Of a stretch of DNA of 64,000 nucleotides, positions 24,545-33,656 are shown piece after piece. Position 1 is the first letter of the stretch; every line of letters starts with the position of its first letter. A program made the position numbers and the translations under genes. This DNA is from Acinetobacter radioresistens DSM 6976 = NBRC 102413 = CIP 103788 (GTDB lineage: Bacteria > Pseudomonadota > Gammaproteobacteria > Pseudomonadales > Moraxellaceae), in contig NZ_AP019740.1 of assembly GCF_006757745.1 (NCBI RefSeq), forward strand, positions 868,001 through 932,000, in the 5' to 3' direction. The notes beneath the pieces are model-generated. The model was given only the letters and a program-made list of their open reading frames with translations. It searched no databases and was not told the origin of the DNA.

Positions 24545-24629
24545 GACAAAGCCATATCTTTGAAAAAATGTAAATTCATTATAAACAAAATTATGAAATA
24601 TTTTCTTTCTTATCATTCATAAAAGTTAC

Positions 24630-24658
24630 TTGACAATTACATTAAATTTTCAGATATT
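24630..24658 (+). promoter_or_regulatory. Sigma-70-type promoter of the iac operon
   Basis: TTGACA (24630-24635) is followed after 17 bp by GATATT (24653-24658). It lies in the iacR-iacH intergenic region, so a repressor bound here could control both directions. A short palindrome, TAAGCTTA, lies just downstream. Confidence 0.6.
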
Positions 24659-24691
24659 AAGCTTATAAAATAAAAATACATGGAAAAGTGA

Positions 24692-25804
24692 ATGAATATT
24701 ATCGCACAGGAAGTCTATGAAGGTACAGGTGTACTGAAAGTCATGGTTAAGGACTCTATCGACATTCGGGGCCTAAGAACTATGGCAGGAAGTAAGGCAC
24801 TCATGGAGGTAGAGCCTGCATTGGCAAATGCAGAAGTTGTAGACCTTATTTTGAAAGCTGATTGCGTCATAACTGCAAAAACCAATCTGCATGAACTGGC
24901 ATTTGGTATTACAGGAATTAATCCTGTATTTGGTACACCTGTTAATCCAAAGTATCCAGATCTGATTCCAGGGGGATCATCCAGCGGTTCGGCTGCCGCG
25001 GTGGCTGCTGGCCTGGCCGATTTTAGTCTGGGCACAGATACGGGCGGTTCTATCCGCATGCCGGCAGCCTGCTGTGGCGTATTTGGTTTTAAACCCAGTT
25101 TTGGGCGGGTAAGCCGTAAAGGTGTTTATCCTGTGCAAAGCTCACTGGACTGTGTCGGACCATTTGCCAGTTCAGTCGAAATGATTATTACCGCAATGCA
25201 GATTATTGACCCTACTTTTAAGTCTTCAGAAAAAATCCAGCATCAACCTAAACTGGCGGTACTTAATGTAGAAGCGGATTCAGCAGTCTGGGATTGTGTT
25301 AAAGACTATCTGACTCAGACAAATTTAAAAGTAGAGCCAGTACAGGTAACTACGTTTAGTGAAGCCTTTCAAGCCGGGATGCAGATTATTAATTATGAAA
25401 ACTGGCAAGCTTATGGAACGCTTACAGAAAGCGGAAAAATCAGTCCAGATGTTCAACAGCGACTACTTAACGCGGCGAAAACGACTTTAGAGCAGGTTCG
25501 GCAGGCAGAAGATGTAAAAGCCAGGTTTACTCAGGAAATTGATGAGCTACTTGAACAGTATGATGTCCTGATTCTACCTACCTTACCGCAGATACCCCCT
25601 AGAGTGGCAGAGGCTGAAAATACTGTAGCATTTTTAAATCTTACTGCACTGGTGCGTCCATTCAATTTATCAGGTCATCCTGCTTTGAATATTCCTTTAC
25701 AAACTATGACAGGTATGCCAGTGGGCTTGCAGTTGGTAGGCAGGAAAAATGCAGACGAGCAGCTATGTGCGGTCGCGGATTTTATTATTAAGGCAGCGCA
25801 TTAA
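24692..25804 (+). CDS. iacH: Amidase-signature hydrolase IacH
   Basis: A 370-residue amidase-signature protein: Lys20 in VKDSID, the serine loop GGSSSGSAAAV near 94-104 and GTDTGGSIRMPA near 114-125 give a complete Ser-cisSer-Lys triad. It is shorter than most family members because the N-terminal helix before the lysine is short. As first gene of the operon and directly before iacA it matches iacH of A. baumannii. Its step in indole-3-acetate breakdown is less settled than that of IacA, IacE and IacCD; hydrolysis of an amide-type ring-opened intermediate or of auxin conjugates has been considered. Confidence 0.85.
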   Translation: MNIIAQEVYEGTGVLKVMVKDSIDIRGLRTMAGSKALMEVEPALANAEVVDLILKADCVITAKTNLHELAFGITGINPVFGTPVNPKYPDLIPGGSSSGSAAAVAAGLADFSLGTDTGGSIRMPAACCGVFGFKPSFGRVSRKGVYPVQSSLDCVGPFASSVEMIITAMQIIDPTFKSSEKIQHQPKLAVLNVEADSAVWDCVKDYLTQTNLKVEPVQVTTFSEAFQAGMQIINYENWQAYGTLTESGKISPDVQQRLLNAAKTTLEQVRQAEDVKARFTQEIDELLEQYDVLILPTLPQIPPRVAEAENTVAFLNLTALVRPFNLSGHPALNIPLQTMTGMPVGLQLVGRKNADEQLCAVADFIIKAAH

Positions 25805-25822
25805 ATGACAAGGAGTTAGCTA

Positions 25823-26992
25823 ATGAATCAATTATCTGCCAAGGAATTGGATATAAAAGTCAGGCCAGTGGTCAATCTGGATGCCTTATGTCAGGAAATT
25901 CGTGAGCGCGCCTGCACTGGAGAATTTGATAATCAGGCGTATGTCAGCCAAGATATTATTGAGCGCTTGAAGCAGTTGGGCGTATATCGTGCTTTGGTAC
26001 CACGACGTTTTGGTGGAGATGAGTGCTCACCACGTCAATTCTGCGAACTGATTGAAAAGCTGTCTATGGCAGATGGTTCAGTCGGTTGGGTTGCAAGCTT
26101 CGGCATGAGTCCGGCTTATTTGGGCAGCCTGCCTGAAACTACTCTTCAGGAACTTTACAAGGATAGCCCTGATATAGTTTTTGCAGGGGGGATTTTTCCA
26201 CCTCAGCCGGCAGAAATTACGGATAACGGGGTTTTGGTCAAGGGACGCTGGAAGTTTTCAAGCGGTTGCATGGGCGCTGATATTGTCGGCGTGGGTATTG
26301 CACCACGAAAAGATAATGAAGCACATGGCCTGCCACGTATGGCAGTTATGCCCGCCAGTAAAGCTAAAATTGAAATGACTTGGGATACTGTGGGCCTGAA
26401 AGGAACGGGCAGTCATGACCTGGTTGTGGAAAATGTACTGGTACCCAAGGAATGGACCTTTGTTCGTGGTGAGCCTTCAAAATTACCCGAGCCATTTTTT
26501 AAGTACCCATCATTATCTTTAGCCACTCAGGTATTAACGGTGGTAGGGATTGGAGTGGCCGCTGCAGCCCTGGATGAGTTTAAAAAGCTTGCACCGGGTA
26601 AGGCATCAATTACGGGCGGGGCAGAGATCGCTCAGCGACCAGTCACCCAATATGAATTTTCCCAGTCAGAAGCCGAATTTCTGGCTGCCCGAACCTGGTT
26701 TTATCAGACTATGGATGTGGTATGGAAGGAAGTAAGTGAAGGGCGCAAACCAACCGCCCAGCAGGTTAGCGATATGCGGTTGTCATGCACACATGCTGCC
26801 CGTATAGCAGCCAAAGTCGCCCGAAAGATGCAAATGCTTGCCGGTATGACCGCGATCTATACCAATCATCCGTTTAGCCGTTTTGTAAATGATACCAACG
26901 TGGTCACCCAGCATGCCTTTATGGGAGACGCTACTTTACAAAATGCAGGTGCAATCAGTTTTGGGCTGAATCCGACACCCGGCTATTTATAA
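25823..26992 (+). CDS. iacA: Indole/indole-3-acetate monooxygenase IacA (acyl-CoA dehydrogenase fold)
   Basis: A 389-residue flavin-dependent monooxygenase of the acyl-CoA dehydrogenase-like group D (HsaA, DszC relatives). Marks include LGVYRALVPRRFGGDE, MADGSVGWVASFGMS and the C-terminal NPFSRF-type segment NHPFSRFVNDTNVVTQHAFMGD. IacA starts the pathway by oxygenating the indole ring of indole-3-acetate with reduced flavin from IacG; on indole it makes indoxyl, hence indigo. It is separated from iacH by 18 bp with AAGGAG before the start. Confidence 0.9.
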   Translation: MNQLSAKELDIKVRPVVNLDALCQEIRERACTGEFDNQAYVSQDIIERLKQLGVYRALVPRRFGGDECSPRQFCELIEKLSMADGSVGWVASFGMSPAYLGSLPETTLQELYKDSPDIVFAGGIFPPQPAEITDNGVLVKGRWKFSSGCMGADIVGVGIAPRKDNEAHGLPRMAVMPASKAKIEMTWDTVGLKGTGSHDLVVENVLVPKEWTFVRGEPSKLPEPFFKYPSLSLATQVLTVVGIGVAAAALDEFKKLAPGKASITGGAEIAQRPVTQYEFSQSEAEFLAARTWFYQTMDVVWKEVSEGRKPTAQQVSDMRLSCTHAARIAAKVARKMQMLAGMTAIYTNHPFSRFVNDTNVVTQHAFMGDATLQNAGAISFGLNPTPGYL

Positions 26993-27025
26993 ACTTAACG
27001 CATTATTTAAAAAAGGAATCTTGAA

Positions 27026-27385
27026 ATGGAAGCGAAAAAGACTTTACGTGTGCTGTTCTGTATGGGGATTAACCAGAACTTTTTTGATGCAGAGCCAGCA
27101 GAAGCTAAGGCAGTCTGGGCTGCTTTTGGTGAAATGTGGCATGGTATTCATGACCTCCCGGGCGTAACCGTATATGGAAGTTTAGACGATGATCAAAGTA
27201 TGGTAGGGCCAAGTGCTGGCTGGCCATGGACAACCTACTTGCTGGCAGATGTGCCAGATATAGAAACGGTTCATGCAGCCTGCAACCTGTTTAGAACCAC
27301 AGTGGTAGGAGAAGGACCATTCAAGCTCTGGAAATACTGCAAGGTTGAAGCACGTGTAGGCCGTGAACTGGTGATCCAGCGTTAA
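27026..27385 (+). CDS. iacB: IacB, small protein of indole-3-acetate catabolism
   Basis: A 119-residue soluble protein with no cofactor motif (VLFCMGINQNFFDAEPAEAKAVW near the N-terminus, then a Trp-rich middle, GPSAGWPWTTYLLADVPD). Length and place between iacA and iacI identify it as IacB. A ferredoxin-like or dabb-type small-molecule fold is suggested by pattern only. Its exact reaction is not firmly established as far as I know. Confidence 0.82.
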   Translation: MEAKKTLRVLFCMGINQNFFDAEPAEAKAVWAAFGEMWHGIHDLPGVTVYGSLDDDQSMVGPSAGWPWTTYLLADVPDIETVHAACNLFRTTVVGEGPFKLWKYCKVEARVGRELVIQR

Positions 27386-27397
27386 GGATGAACATAA

Positions 27398-27925
27398 ATG
27401 ACTGATGGAGTAGTCTTGGCCTCTGTATTAATGCGGCTTGAACAGCTTGAGGCACAAAATGCGATTCGTAACTGCATAAACCGTTATATGGAAATCTGCG
27501 ATGCTCTAGATGCAGATACTGACCTGAACGAGTTAATGGGCCTGTTTGACCGTCACAGTATCTGGGAAGGAATCGGAGAAAAATACTCCAGGTCCTTCGG
27601 TCAGTTTGAATCATGGCAAGCAATCTATGACATGTTCAAAAGCTATACCCAGAAAGAATCACATTTTGTCTTGAATGCGCACTTTGTCAGCTCAGAACAG
27701 ATTGATATCAATGGCCATGAGGCGACAGGTCGCTGGCTGATGTTACAGACCTCGACCTTCCGTGATACCCATAGCCACTTAAATGCAGCCAGGCTCACTG
27801 TGAAATTTAGAAAACAGTCTGACGGTTTGTGGAAAATCAAGCATTTCCAGACTGAAAATATATTTAGCCGTCCTGTTTCGCATTGGAACAGTGAAGCTGA
27901 ACTGCCAGTACCGGCTCAGGAATGA
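27398..27925 (+). CDS. iacI: IacI, SnoaL/NTF2-like protein
   Basis: A 175-residue NTF2-like (SnoaL_4) protein. The opening RLEQLEAQNAIRNCINRYMEICDALD, then LMGLFDRHSIWEG and the strand GRWLMLQTSTFRD, follow the cone-shaped fold of small hydratases and dioxygenase beta subunits. It sits between iacB and iacC as in A. baumannii. It probably acts on an early ring-oxidised intermediate; the specific role is not settled. The start has AAGGATG upstream, 12 bp after iacB. Confidence 0.83.
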   Translation: MTDGVVLASVLMRLEQLEAQNAIRNCINRYMEICDALDADTDLNELMGLFDRHSIWEGIGEKYSRSFGQFESWQAIYDMFKSYTQKESHFVLNAHFVSSEQIDINGHEATGRWLMLQTSTFRDTHSHLNAARLTVKFRKQSDGLWKIKHFQTENIFSRPVSHWNSEAELPVPAQE

Positions 27926-27955
27926 AGACAGGAAAAATTTAAAAGGACAGTTGCC

Positions 27956-29233
27956 ATGAATAGTATTATTCCGATGCATAACATTGATACCGATTATAAT
28001 GAACTGGTCCAGCATGACCGTGTCCATACTTCTTTATATAAAGATGAAAAAATCTTTGAAGATGAAATGGAAAAAATTTTTTATAGCACCTGGGTATGGG
28101 TAGCCCATGCCAGCGAAATTCCTGAGGCGGGCAGTTATAAAACGATTAATATTGGTAAGCAGCCAGTCGTGGCTGTACGGGACCGTAAAAAGAAAGTTCA
28201 CGTTTTATTAAACCGTTGCCGTCATCGTGCCGCTACCGTGTGTGAACATAAAAAGGGCAAAACTAATAGTTTTGTCTGTCCTTATCATGGCTGGAGCTAT
28301 GCCCTGGATGGCAGCCTGCGTGGTGTGCCCTCACCAGAGAGTTATGGCGAATGTCTGGATAAATCTGAATTCCCTCTGATCAGCCTGCGCGTTGAAGAAT
28401 ATAACGGTATGATTTTTGCCTCATTTAAGCGGGATATTCAATCTCTGGAAGAATTCTTGGGGCCAGCCAAGAAATGGATCGACCTGTTTATGAAACAGGG
28501 TGCCGGTTATCCGGTCAAGGTACTAGGCGAACATCGTTTCCGCTTTCCGGGTAACTGGAAAATACAGCTGGAAAATACAACTGATGCCTATCATTTCCCA
28601 TTAGTGCACAAGTCATTCTTAAGCTCGGTTGATGATCAAACTGAAGAGTTATTTAATTTTGAAAATCAGCCAGGTTTCGTAGAAGATTTAGGCAATGGCC
28701 ACAGCGTTATGGTTATGATACCTGAGCTGGTTGATCTTGAAGAAGACCTGATGGAACGTCCGATTCAGGAACGTTTTGAAGAATTGGCACAGGCCCTGCG
28801 CAATGAAGGCCATGAAGAACTACAAGTGCGACGTATTGTCCGTGCAGTAGGAGGCTCGGGTTTTAACCTGAACCTGTTCCCTAACATTGCCTGCTCTATG
28901 GCATTTTTCCGCGTTTTACAGCCAGTTTCAGTCAAGGAAACTGAGATTCATCATTCAGTTATTACCATGGATGGCGGCCCACAGATTGCCAACCAGTATC
29001 GCTTGCGGTTGCATGAACATTTTCAGGGACCATTTGGATTTGGTACACCTGATGATGCAGAAGCCTGGGAACGTGTACAGCATGGAGCCAGTGCCGGAAA
29101 TGATTTATGGATCATGTTAAACCGCGGCTTGCCAGGCGAAGTTAAAACTGAGGATGGTTTAAAAAGCGATGTCAGTGCTGAGACAGGTATGCGCGGTGCC
29201 TATCAGCAGTGGAAAAAGATGATGACGGCTTAA
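27956..29233 (+). CDS. iacC: Rieske oxygenase large subunit IacC
   Basis: A 425-residue ring-hydroxylating oxygenase alpha subunit. Rieske ligands are Cys88, His90, Cys108 and His111 (CRHR then CPYHGW). The mononuclear iron site is in ENTTDAYHFPLVHKSF, with the bridging aspartate and two histidines. With IacD and the reductase IacF it forms the dioxygenase that turns the oxidised intermediate (dioxindole-3-acetate) into catechol. The start is preceded by AAAAGGA. Confidence 0.9.
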   Translation: MNSIIPMHNIDTDYNELVQHDRVHTSLYKDEKIFEDEMEKIFYSTWVWVAHASEIPEAGSYKTINIGKQPVVAVRDRKKKVHVLLNRCRHRAATVCEHKKGKTNSFVCPYHGWSYALDGSLRGVPSPESYGECLDKSEFPLISLRVEEYNGMIFASFKRDIQSLEEFLGPAKKWIDLFMKQGAGYPVKVLGEHRFRFPGNWKIQLENTTDAYHFPLVHKSFLSSVDDQTEELFNFENQPGFVEDLGNGHSVMVMIPELVDLEEDLMERPIQERFEELAQALRNEGHEELQVRRIVRAVGGSGFNLNLFPNIACSMAFFRVLQPVSVKETEIHHSVITMDGGPQIANQYRLRLHEHFQGPFGFGTPDDAEAWERVQHGASAGNDLWIMLNRGLPGEVKTEDGLKSDVSAETGMRGAYQQWKKMMTA

Positions 29234-29243
29234 GGAGAGAGCA

Positions 29244-29729
29244 ATGAAAATCAATTTAGACCTGTTAAATGAAGCCACTGCTTTTATCTGGACTGAGGCA
29301 GATATGCTGGATCATGCTGAATACCAGCAATGGCTTGCTCTCTGGAATGAAGATGGTAGATATATTATCCCGATTGATCCGGCATTGACTGATTATGAAA
29401 ATAACCTGAACTATGCCTATGACGATCATCATATGCGTACATTACGTGTTCAGCGTCTGATTAATGGTGAAGCCATTTCAACTTCACCTAAAGCCAATAC
29501 GGTGCGCAGTATCTCACGGATACGGATTATTGACGAGCAGGATGACCAGATTGTCCTGCGCTGTGCCCAAAATCTGCGTGAGTTCCGTAAAGAAAACCTG
29601 CGTCACTATACGGCAGATGTAACCTATCATCTGATGCGCGATCAGGACAACAGCTTTCGTATCCATCGAAAGATTATCAGCTTGGTCAACTCAACTGATA
29701 CCTTGGCTGGTATTAGCTATATCCTGTAG
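29244..29729 (+). CDS. iacD: Rieske oxygenase small subunit IacD
   Basis: A 161-residue beta subunit of aromatic-ring dioxygenases with the NTF2-like fold (AFIWTEADMLDHAEYQQWLALWNEDGRYIIPI; SISRIRIIDEQDDQIVLRCAQN). It is structural partner of IacC, 10 bp downstream of it with GGAGAG before the start. Confidence 0.9.
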   Translation: MKINLDLLNEATAFIWTEADMLDHAEYQQWLALWNEDGRYIIPIDPALTDYENNLNYAYDDHHMRTLRVQRLINGEAISTSPKANTVRSISRIRIIDEQDDQIVLRCAQNLREFRKENLRHYTADVTYHLMRDQDNSFRIHRKIISLVNSTDTLAGISYIL

Positions 29730-29739
29730 GAGCATATAG

Positions 29740-30477
29740 ATGAAACAAGTGGTTTTAGTGACAGGTGCTGCTTCCGGCCTTGGCAATGTAATTGCGGAGC
29801 ATTTTGCCGGGCAGGGCCATCAGGTTATTCTTTCTGCCAGCACACTGGAAAAAGCTGAAAATGCAAAAAAAAATAGCCGCTTTCTGGAAAATATCTTTCC
29901 CCTGAAACTGGATATCTCTGTAGAAACAGATTTTCATAAAGCAGTTGAGTGCATCAGACAGCAATTTAACCAGCTTGATGTCTTGATTAATAATGCCACT
30001 GTAACCAAAGCTACTCCTGTACTGGAGATTTCTGCTGCGGATTTTGACTGGATCACCCAGGTAAACCAGCGCGGGACTTTCCAGGCTTGTCAAATTATTG
30101 GCAAATACATGGCTGAACAGGGCTATGGCCGGATTATCAATATAGCTTCACTGGCGGGTCAAAATGGGGGGACGGCTACAGGCGCACATTATGCAGCAAG
30201 TAAGGGGGCAATCGTGACGCTGACTAAAATTTTCGCCAAGGAGTTCGCGGCCAAAGGCGTGACCGTAAATGCGGTAGCGCCTGGACCGATGGAATCACCC
30301 ATTGTGCATAGCGTAGTGCCGGATGAAAAGATAGAGCAGTTCATCCAGAATATTCCGGTCAAGGCACTCGGCAGTATGGAGTTCATTGCTGAAACCTGTG
30401 CCTTGCTGGCCAGCCCGAATGCCCATTTTGTCACAGGTGCTACCTGGGACATTAATGGTGGATTATTTATGCGATAG
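29740..30477 (+). CDS. iacE: Short-chain dehydrogenase IacE
   Basis: A 245-residue SDR. The NAD(P) motif is TGAASGLG, NNATV replaces the usual NNAG, the catalytic Ser is in NIASLAG, and Tyr-x-x-x-Lys is in YAASKGA. The C-terminus ends in TGATWDINGGLFMR, typical of classical SDRs. In the iac pathway IacE reduces the product of IacA toward dioxindole-3-acetate. Located 10 bp after iacD. Confidence 0.9.
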   Translation: MKQVVLVTGAASGLGNVIAEHFAGQGHQVILSASTLEKAENAKKNSRFLENIFPLKLDISVETDFHKAVECIRQQFNQLDVLINNATVTKATPVLEISAADFDWITQVNQRGTFQACQIIGKYMAEQGYGRIINIASLAGQNGGTATGAHYAASKGAIVTLTKIFAKEFAAKGVTVNAVAPGPMESPIVHSVVPDEKIEQFIQNIPVKALGSMEFIAETCALLASPNAHFVTGATWDINGGLFMR

Positions 30478-30509
30478 CCCTGCGGCTGATGAAGTAAAAG
30501 GAGTTTGGA

Positions 30510-31463
30510 ATGACAGCACTTTATGATGTAGTCGTGAAACATCGGCATATCGAAGGCGGTGATATTGCAGTCATGGAATTTGAATCGGCAACCGCCCAGC
30601 CTTTACCTAAAGTGGAAGCAGGCGCACATATTGATGTACACCTGCCTAATGGGATGGTCCGTCAATATTCACTGTGTCAGGACCCGGCAAAGCAGGGTGT
30701 TTTTCGCTTGGGTATATTGAAAGATCCGGCATCACGTGGTGGCTCGGTCTCGGCATTTGACGATATTCAAAACGGCATGCAGATTCAGGTCAGTGAACCA
30801 CGTAATTTATTTCCGTTGGTTCAGGCTAAACATACTGTGCTGATTGGTGGGGGAATTGGCATTACGCCTCTTATTACCATGGCTTATGAATTGCTGCATC
30901 AAGGCGCATCGTTTGAACTGCATTACTGTGGCAGCAGCCCCGAACACTGTGCTTTCGTGAATGAAATTCGAAATGGTGAACTGGCTGCATTTACCCGGTT
31001 TCATTTCAAATCTGAAGGTGCCAGTCACCGCGAATTTTTTCAGTCAGCTATAAAGGATCTTGATCGACAGAGCCATATTTATACCTGTGGTCCGTCCGGG
31101 TTTATGGACTGGTTGATTAATCTGGCACAAACCCAGAATTTCCCAGAGCAGCAGATCCATAAAGAATATTTTCAGGTTGATACTGACACCAGCGGCGAAG
31201 CGTTTGAAGTTATGGCTCAGCGTAGTGGTAAAATTGTTCTGGTCAATGCCGAAGAAACCATTTTACAGGCCTTAGCCAGAGAAGGTATTGAAATAGAAAT
31301 GTCCTGTGAGCAGGGTGTATGCGGTACCTGTATGTGTGATGTAATTGAAGGAGAGCCGGATCATCGGGATGTTTATTTTACCGATGAAGAAAAGGCAAGT
31401 AATGAACAGATTCTGGTGTGCTGCTCGCGTTCTAAGTCGGCTCGCCTGGTACTGGATATCTGA
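30510..31463 (+). CDS. iacF: Ferredoxin/ferredoxin reductase IacF (phthalate dioxygenase reductase type)
   Basis: A 317-residue electron-transfer protein with the PDR domain order: FMN-binding barrel (RQYSL), NAD domain (GGGIGITPLITMAYEL; YTCGPSGFMDWL) and a C-terminal plant-type 2Fe-2S ferredoxin (CEQGVCGTCMC, then the fourth Cys in LVCCSR). It passes electrons from NAD(P)H to the Rieske centre of IacCD. The preceding AAAGGAG supports the start. Confidence 0.9.
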   Translation: MTALYDVVVKHRHIEGGDIAVMEFESATAQPLPKVEAGAHIDVHLPNGMVRQYSLCQDPAKQGVFRLGILKDPASRGGSVSAFDDIQNGMQIQVSEPRNLFPLVQAKHTVLIGGGIGITPLITMAYELLHQGASFELHYCGSSPEHCAFVNEIRNGELAAFTRFHFKSEGASHREFFQSAIKDLDRQSHIYTCGPSGFMDWLINLAQTQNFPEQQIHKEYFQVDTDTSGEAFEVMAQRSGKIVLVNAEETILQALAREGIEIEMSCEQGVCGTCMCDVIEGEPDHRDVYFTDEEKASNEQILVCCSRSKSARLVLDI

Positions 31464-31480
31464 TGACAAAGGAGACAGTC

Positions 31481-31984
31481 ATGGTAGAAACAACAGATTT
31501 TCGTAATGGCATGTCATTGCTGACGGGCGCAGTCAATGTAATTACCACAGCAGGGGAAACAGGACGGTTCGGCTTTACCGCATCGGCTGTGTGTAGCGTA
31601 ACTGACACGCCTCCCACACTTTTGGTCTGCATGAATCGTTCATCAAGTTCTCACTGTCATTTTAAGAATAATGGAATTTTATCGGTCAATGTGCTGGGCG
31701 CACATCATCAGCAGATTTCTCAAGCTTTTGCTTCCAGAATACCTATGGACGAACGCTTTACCCATGGAGAATGGACTACACTGCTGACTGGGTCCCCAGT
31801 TCTTTCAGATGCGCTGGTCAGTTTCGACTGCCGGATCAGACAAATGAATGATGTTGGGACACATACAATTTTTTACTGTGAGGTTGAGGCCATTAAAATG
31901 AATGAGAATAAAGAGAGTTGTCATGGCTTGATATATTTCAATCGCTGTTATCATCATATTGGTCAGCAGGAATACAAGCTTTAA
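31481..31984 (+). CDS. iacG: Flavin reductase IacG
   Basis: A flavin reductase of the DIM6/NTAB (Flavin_Reduct) family, about 167 residues, with the motif GRFGFTASAVCSVTDTPPTLLVCMN and the FMN-loop FASRIPMDERF. It supplies reduced flavin to IacA. I start at 31481 (MVETTDF), where AAGGAG is 7 bases upstream; the in-frame ATG at 31463 overlaps the iacF stop and would place that Shine-Dalgarno inside the gene. Last intact gene of the operon. Confidence 0.9.
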   Translation: MVETTDFRNGMSLLTGAVNVITTAGETGRFGFTASAVCSVTDTPPTLLVCMNRSSSSHCHFKNNGILSVNVLGAHHQQISQAFASRIPMDERFTHGEWTTLLTGSPVLSDALVSFDCRIRQMNDVGTHTIFYCEVEAIKMNENKESCHGLIYFNRCYHHIGQQEYKL

Positions 31985-32105
31985 TTTATCTTAAATTTGA
32001 AAATTACATGGAATAATGAATTTAAATAAGGGTAAAAACTAGTATGGTTACGGATAATTGTGGATTAAAAAAGTCACAACGAATTCCTAGAAAAACTGAT
32101 AAAAA

Positions 32106-32632
32106 GTACAATCCTTACCCTATGGTAATCCTGCTCAAGAGAGCACCTTAATTGGGCCAATCATCAACGGTAAACAGGTTAAAAATATCAAGCACCTGAT
32201 GGATAATGGTATATCCCAAGGTGCAAAACTGGCTTTAAAAGGGGAGATTCAGGGTAATATTATATCTCCGTATATTTTTACTGAAACTGATCCTGAGTCT
32301 GTACTTGCCAAGGAAGAAAGCTTTGGTCCGATACTTCCAGTACTCAAAGCTCAAGACGAAACTCATGCACTGTTTCTGGCAAATTATACAGAAAATGGGT
32401 TATCGAGTGCTGTATGCACTCAAGATTATGAGCTAGGCTGGAAGTTTGCTTTAGGTATAGAAGCAGGTATGACTCATATCAATGATACTTCAGTAGATGA
32501 TCAGACCATTGCACCATTTGGTGGAGAAAAAATTCAGGATAGGGACGCTTTAATGACCAGTAGGTAATTGAAGAGTTTACTCCGGTTCACTGGGTAACTT
32601 TACAAAAAACACCAAAACAGTATTCTGTATAG
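32106..32632 (+). pseudogene. Decayed C-terminal part of an aldehyde dehydrogenase gene
   Basis: From about 32106 the frame reads SLPYGNPAQESTLIGPIING and continues to AKEESFGPILPVLKAQDE and THINDTSVDDQTIAPFGGEK, all canonical for the last third of vanillin/benzaldehyde-type dehydrogenases. The catalytic-Cys half is absent. After FGGEK the frame is lost and stops at 32565; the correct ending VIEEFTPVHWVTLQK resumes in another frame from about 32564 and ends at 32630-32632. So there is a large 5' deletion plus at least one frameshift. It lies right after iacG and may be the relic of an aromatic-aldehyde step. Confidence 0.8.
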
Positions 32633-32647
32633 ATAAGACAGATTTAT

Positions 32648-32685
32648 AGAAGAGGATGATATATTTTTTCCTCTTCTTATTTATA
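32648..32685. terminator. Hairpin between the aldehyde dehydrogenase remnant and tagX
   Basis: AGAAGAGG (32648-32655) and CCTCTTCT (32670-32677) form an 8-bp stem, with T-rich DNA around it. It is a plausible terminator between converging transcripts. Confidence 0.5.
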
Positions 32686-32691
32686 AAATCA

Positions 32692-33651
32692 TTAACCGTC
32701 TGTACTGATATTAACTTGGGCTTCAGCAATTAATTTCTCAGCCATCTCACGTGTTTTCTTCAGCCCTGGCATCCGGTATTCTGTATGGCCATAATCCTGA
32801 ATGGACTTCCAGCGACCTCCCCAGGTAAGCCCTACAGATTCCGCAACCTCTCCATAAATCTGATAACCTCGCATTGCCCAGGGGTCACGTTCGGAAATAA
32901 CTACTTTACCATTACGTTTGAACGCTACATCTGCGGCTAGACCAAACTGATGATAGCTTTGGTAGCCTTTAGCGCGTGTTGTGTTCGGATTTCCAGCAAG
33001 TAAATTCTGTCTTGATGGGCTACGGTAACCTTCCAGCAGAACCAATTCATAATTGTGCTGCTCTTTCATGATTTTAAAAACCATCAGCAAGCGCTGCTTA
33101 TAACGCGGATTCATTTTCTCCCATTTACGATTAACCATCGTGGTATCCAATAATCCATGATGATGATCAGCTGGATTTTCTATATTAGCAGCACTGACAG
33201 AGTTAATGTTCTGTGCCATATAGGCTTGTTCTAGTTGAGAGGCTTCTATAATAGCTTCCTGAATTAATGTTTCATCAACTTCAGGGGGAGAACTCAGTAT
33301 TTCACCATTGAGCAAAGCATAAATCTGTGGATCAACTTCTTTTAAATAATCCGCTTCTATCCGTGTCGAACTGACAGGTCGGGTAAAGGCAAAAATTAAA
33401 ATACTGGAAAAAAGTAAAAAACCTGCAAAAAGTATCCACCATTGTTGCAAGTACCAGTGTGACTGTAATTTGTCTGGTGCAGCAGCATGGTGCATATGAT
33501 GGGCGAACTGTTGAACGTTTAAAAGTTTTTTTCTGCCTTGCGGTAAAAGCATTTTAATAAACTGTGAACCTTGTGCCCGTAGTTCATAAGACATTAAAAA
33601 GCCCAGTCCGACTGCTAGGCAAATAAAACAGAAGAAAATTAGAAAAATCAT
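32692..33651 (-). CDS. tagX: T6SS peptidoglycan L,D-endopeptidase TagX
   Basis: A 319-residue protein with an N-terminal membrane segment (IFFCFICLAVGLGFLM), a second hydrophobic stretch near residue 75, and a C-terminal M15-type peptidase domain. Zinc ligands are visible in SYHQFGLAADVAF (His, Asp) and DYGHTEYR (His). In Acinetobacter TagX cleaves the peptidoglycan stem or cross-bridge so the T6SS envelope complex can cross the wall. It is the last gene of the leftward T6SS arm, 5 bp after the preceding gene. Confidence 0.88.
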   Translation of the reverse strand: MIFLIFFCFICLAVGLGFLMSYELRAQGSQFIKMLLPQGRKKLLNVQQFAHHMHHAAAPDKLQSHWYLQQWWILFAGFLLFSSILIFAFTRPVSSTRIEADYLKEVDPQIYALLNGEILSSPPEVDETLIQEAIIEASQLEQAYMAQNINSVSAANIENPADHHHGLLDTTMVNRKWEKMNPRYKQRLLMVFKIMKEQHNYELVLLEGYRSPSRQNLLAGNPNTTRAKGYQSYHQFGLAADVAFKRNGKVVISERDPWAMRGYQIYGEVAESVGLTWGGRWKSIQDYGHTEYRMPGLKKTREMAEKLIAEAQVNISTDG

Positions 33652-33656
33652 ACTAG

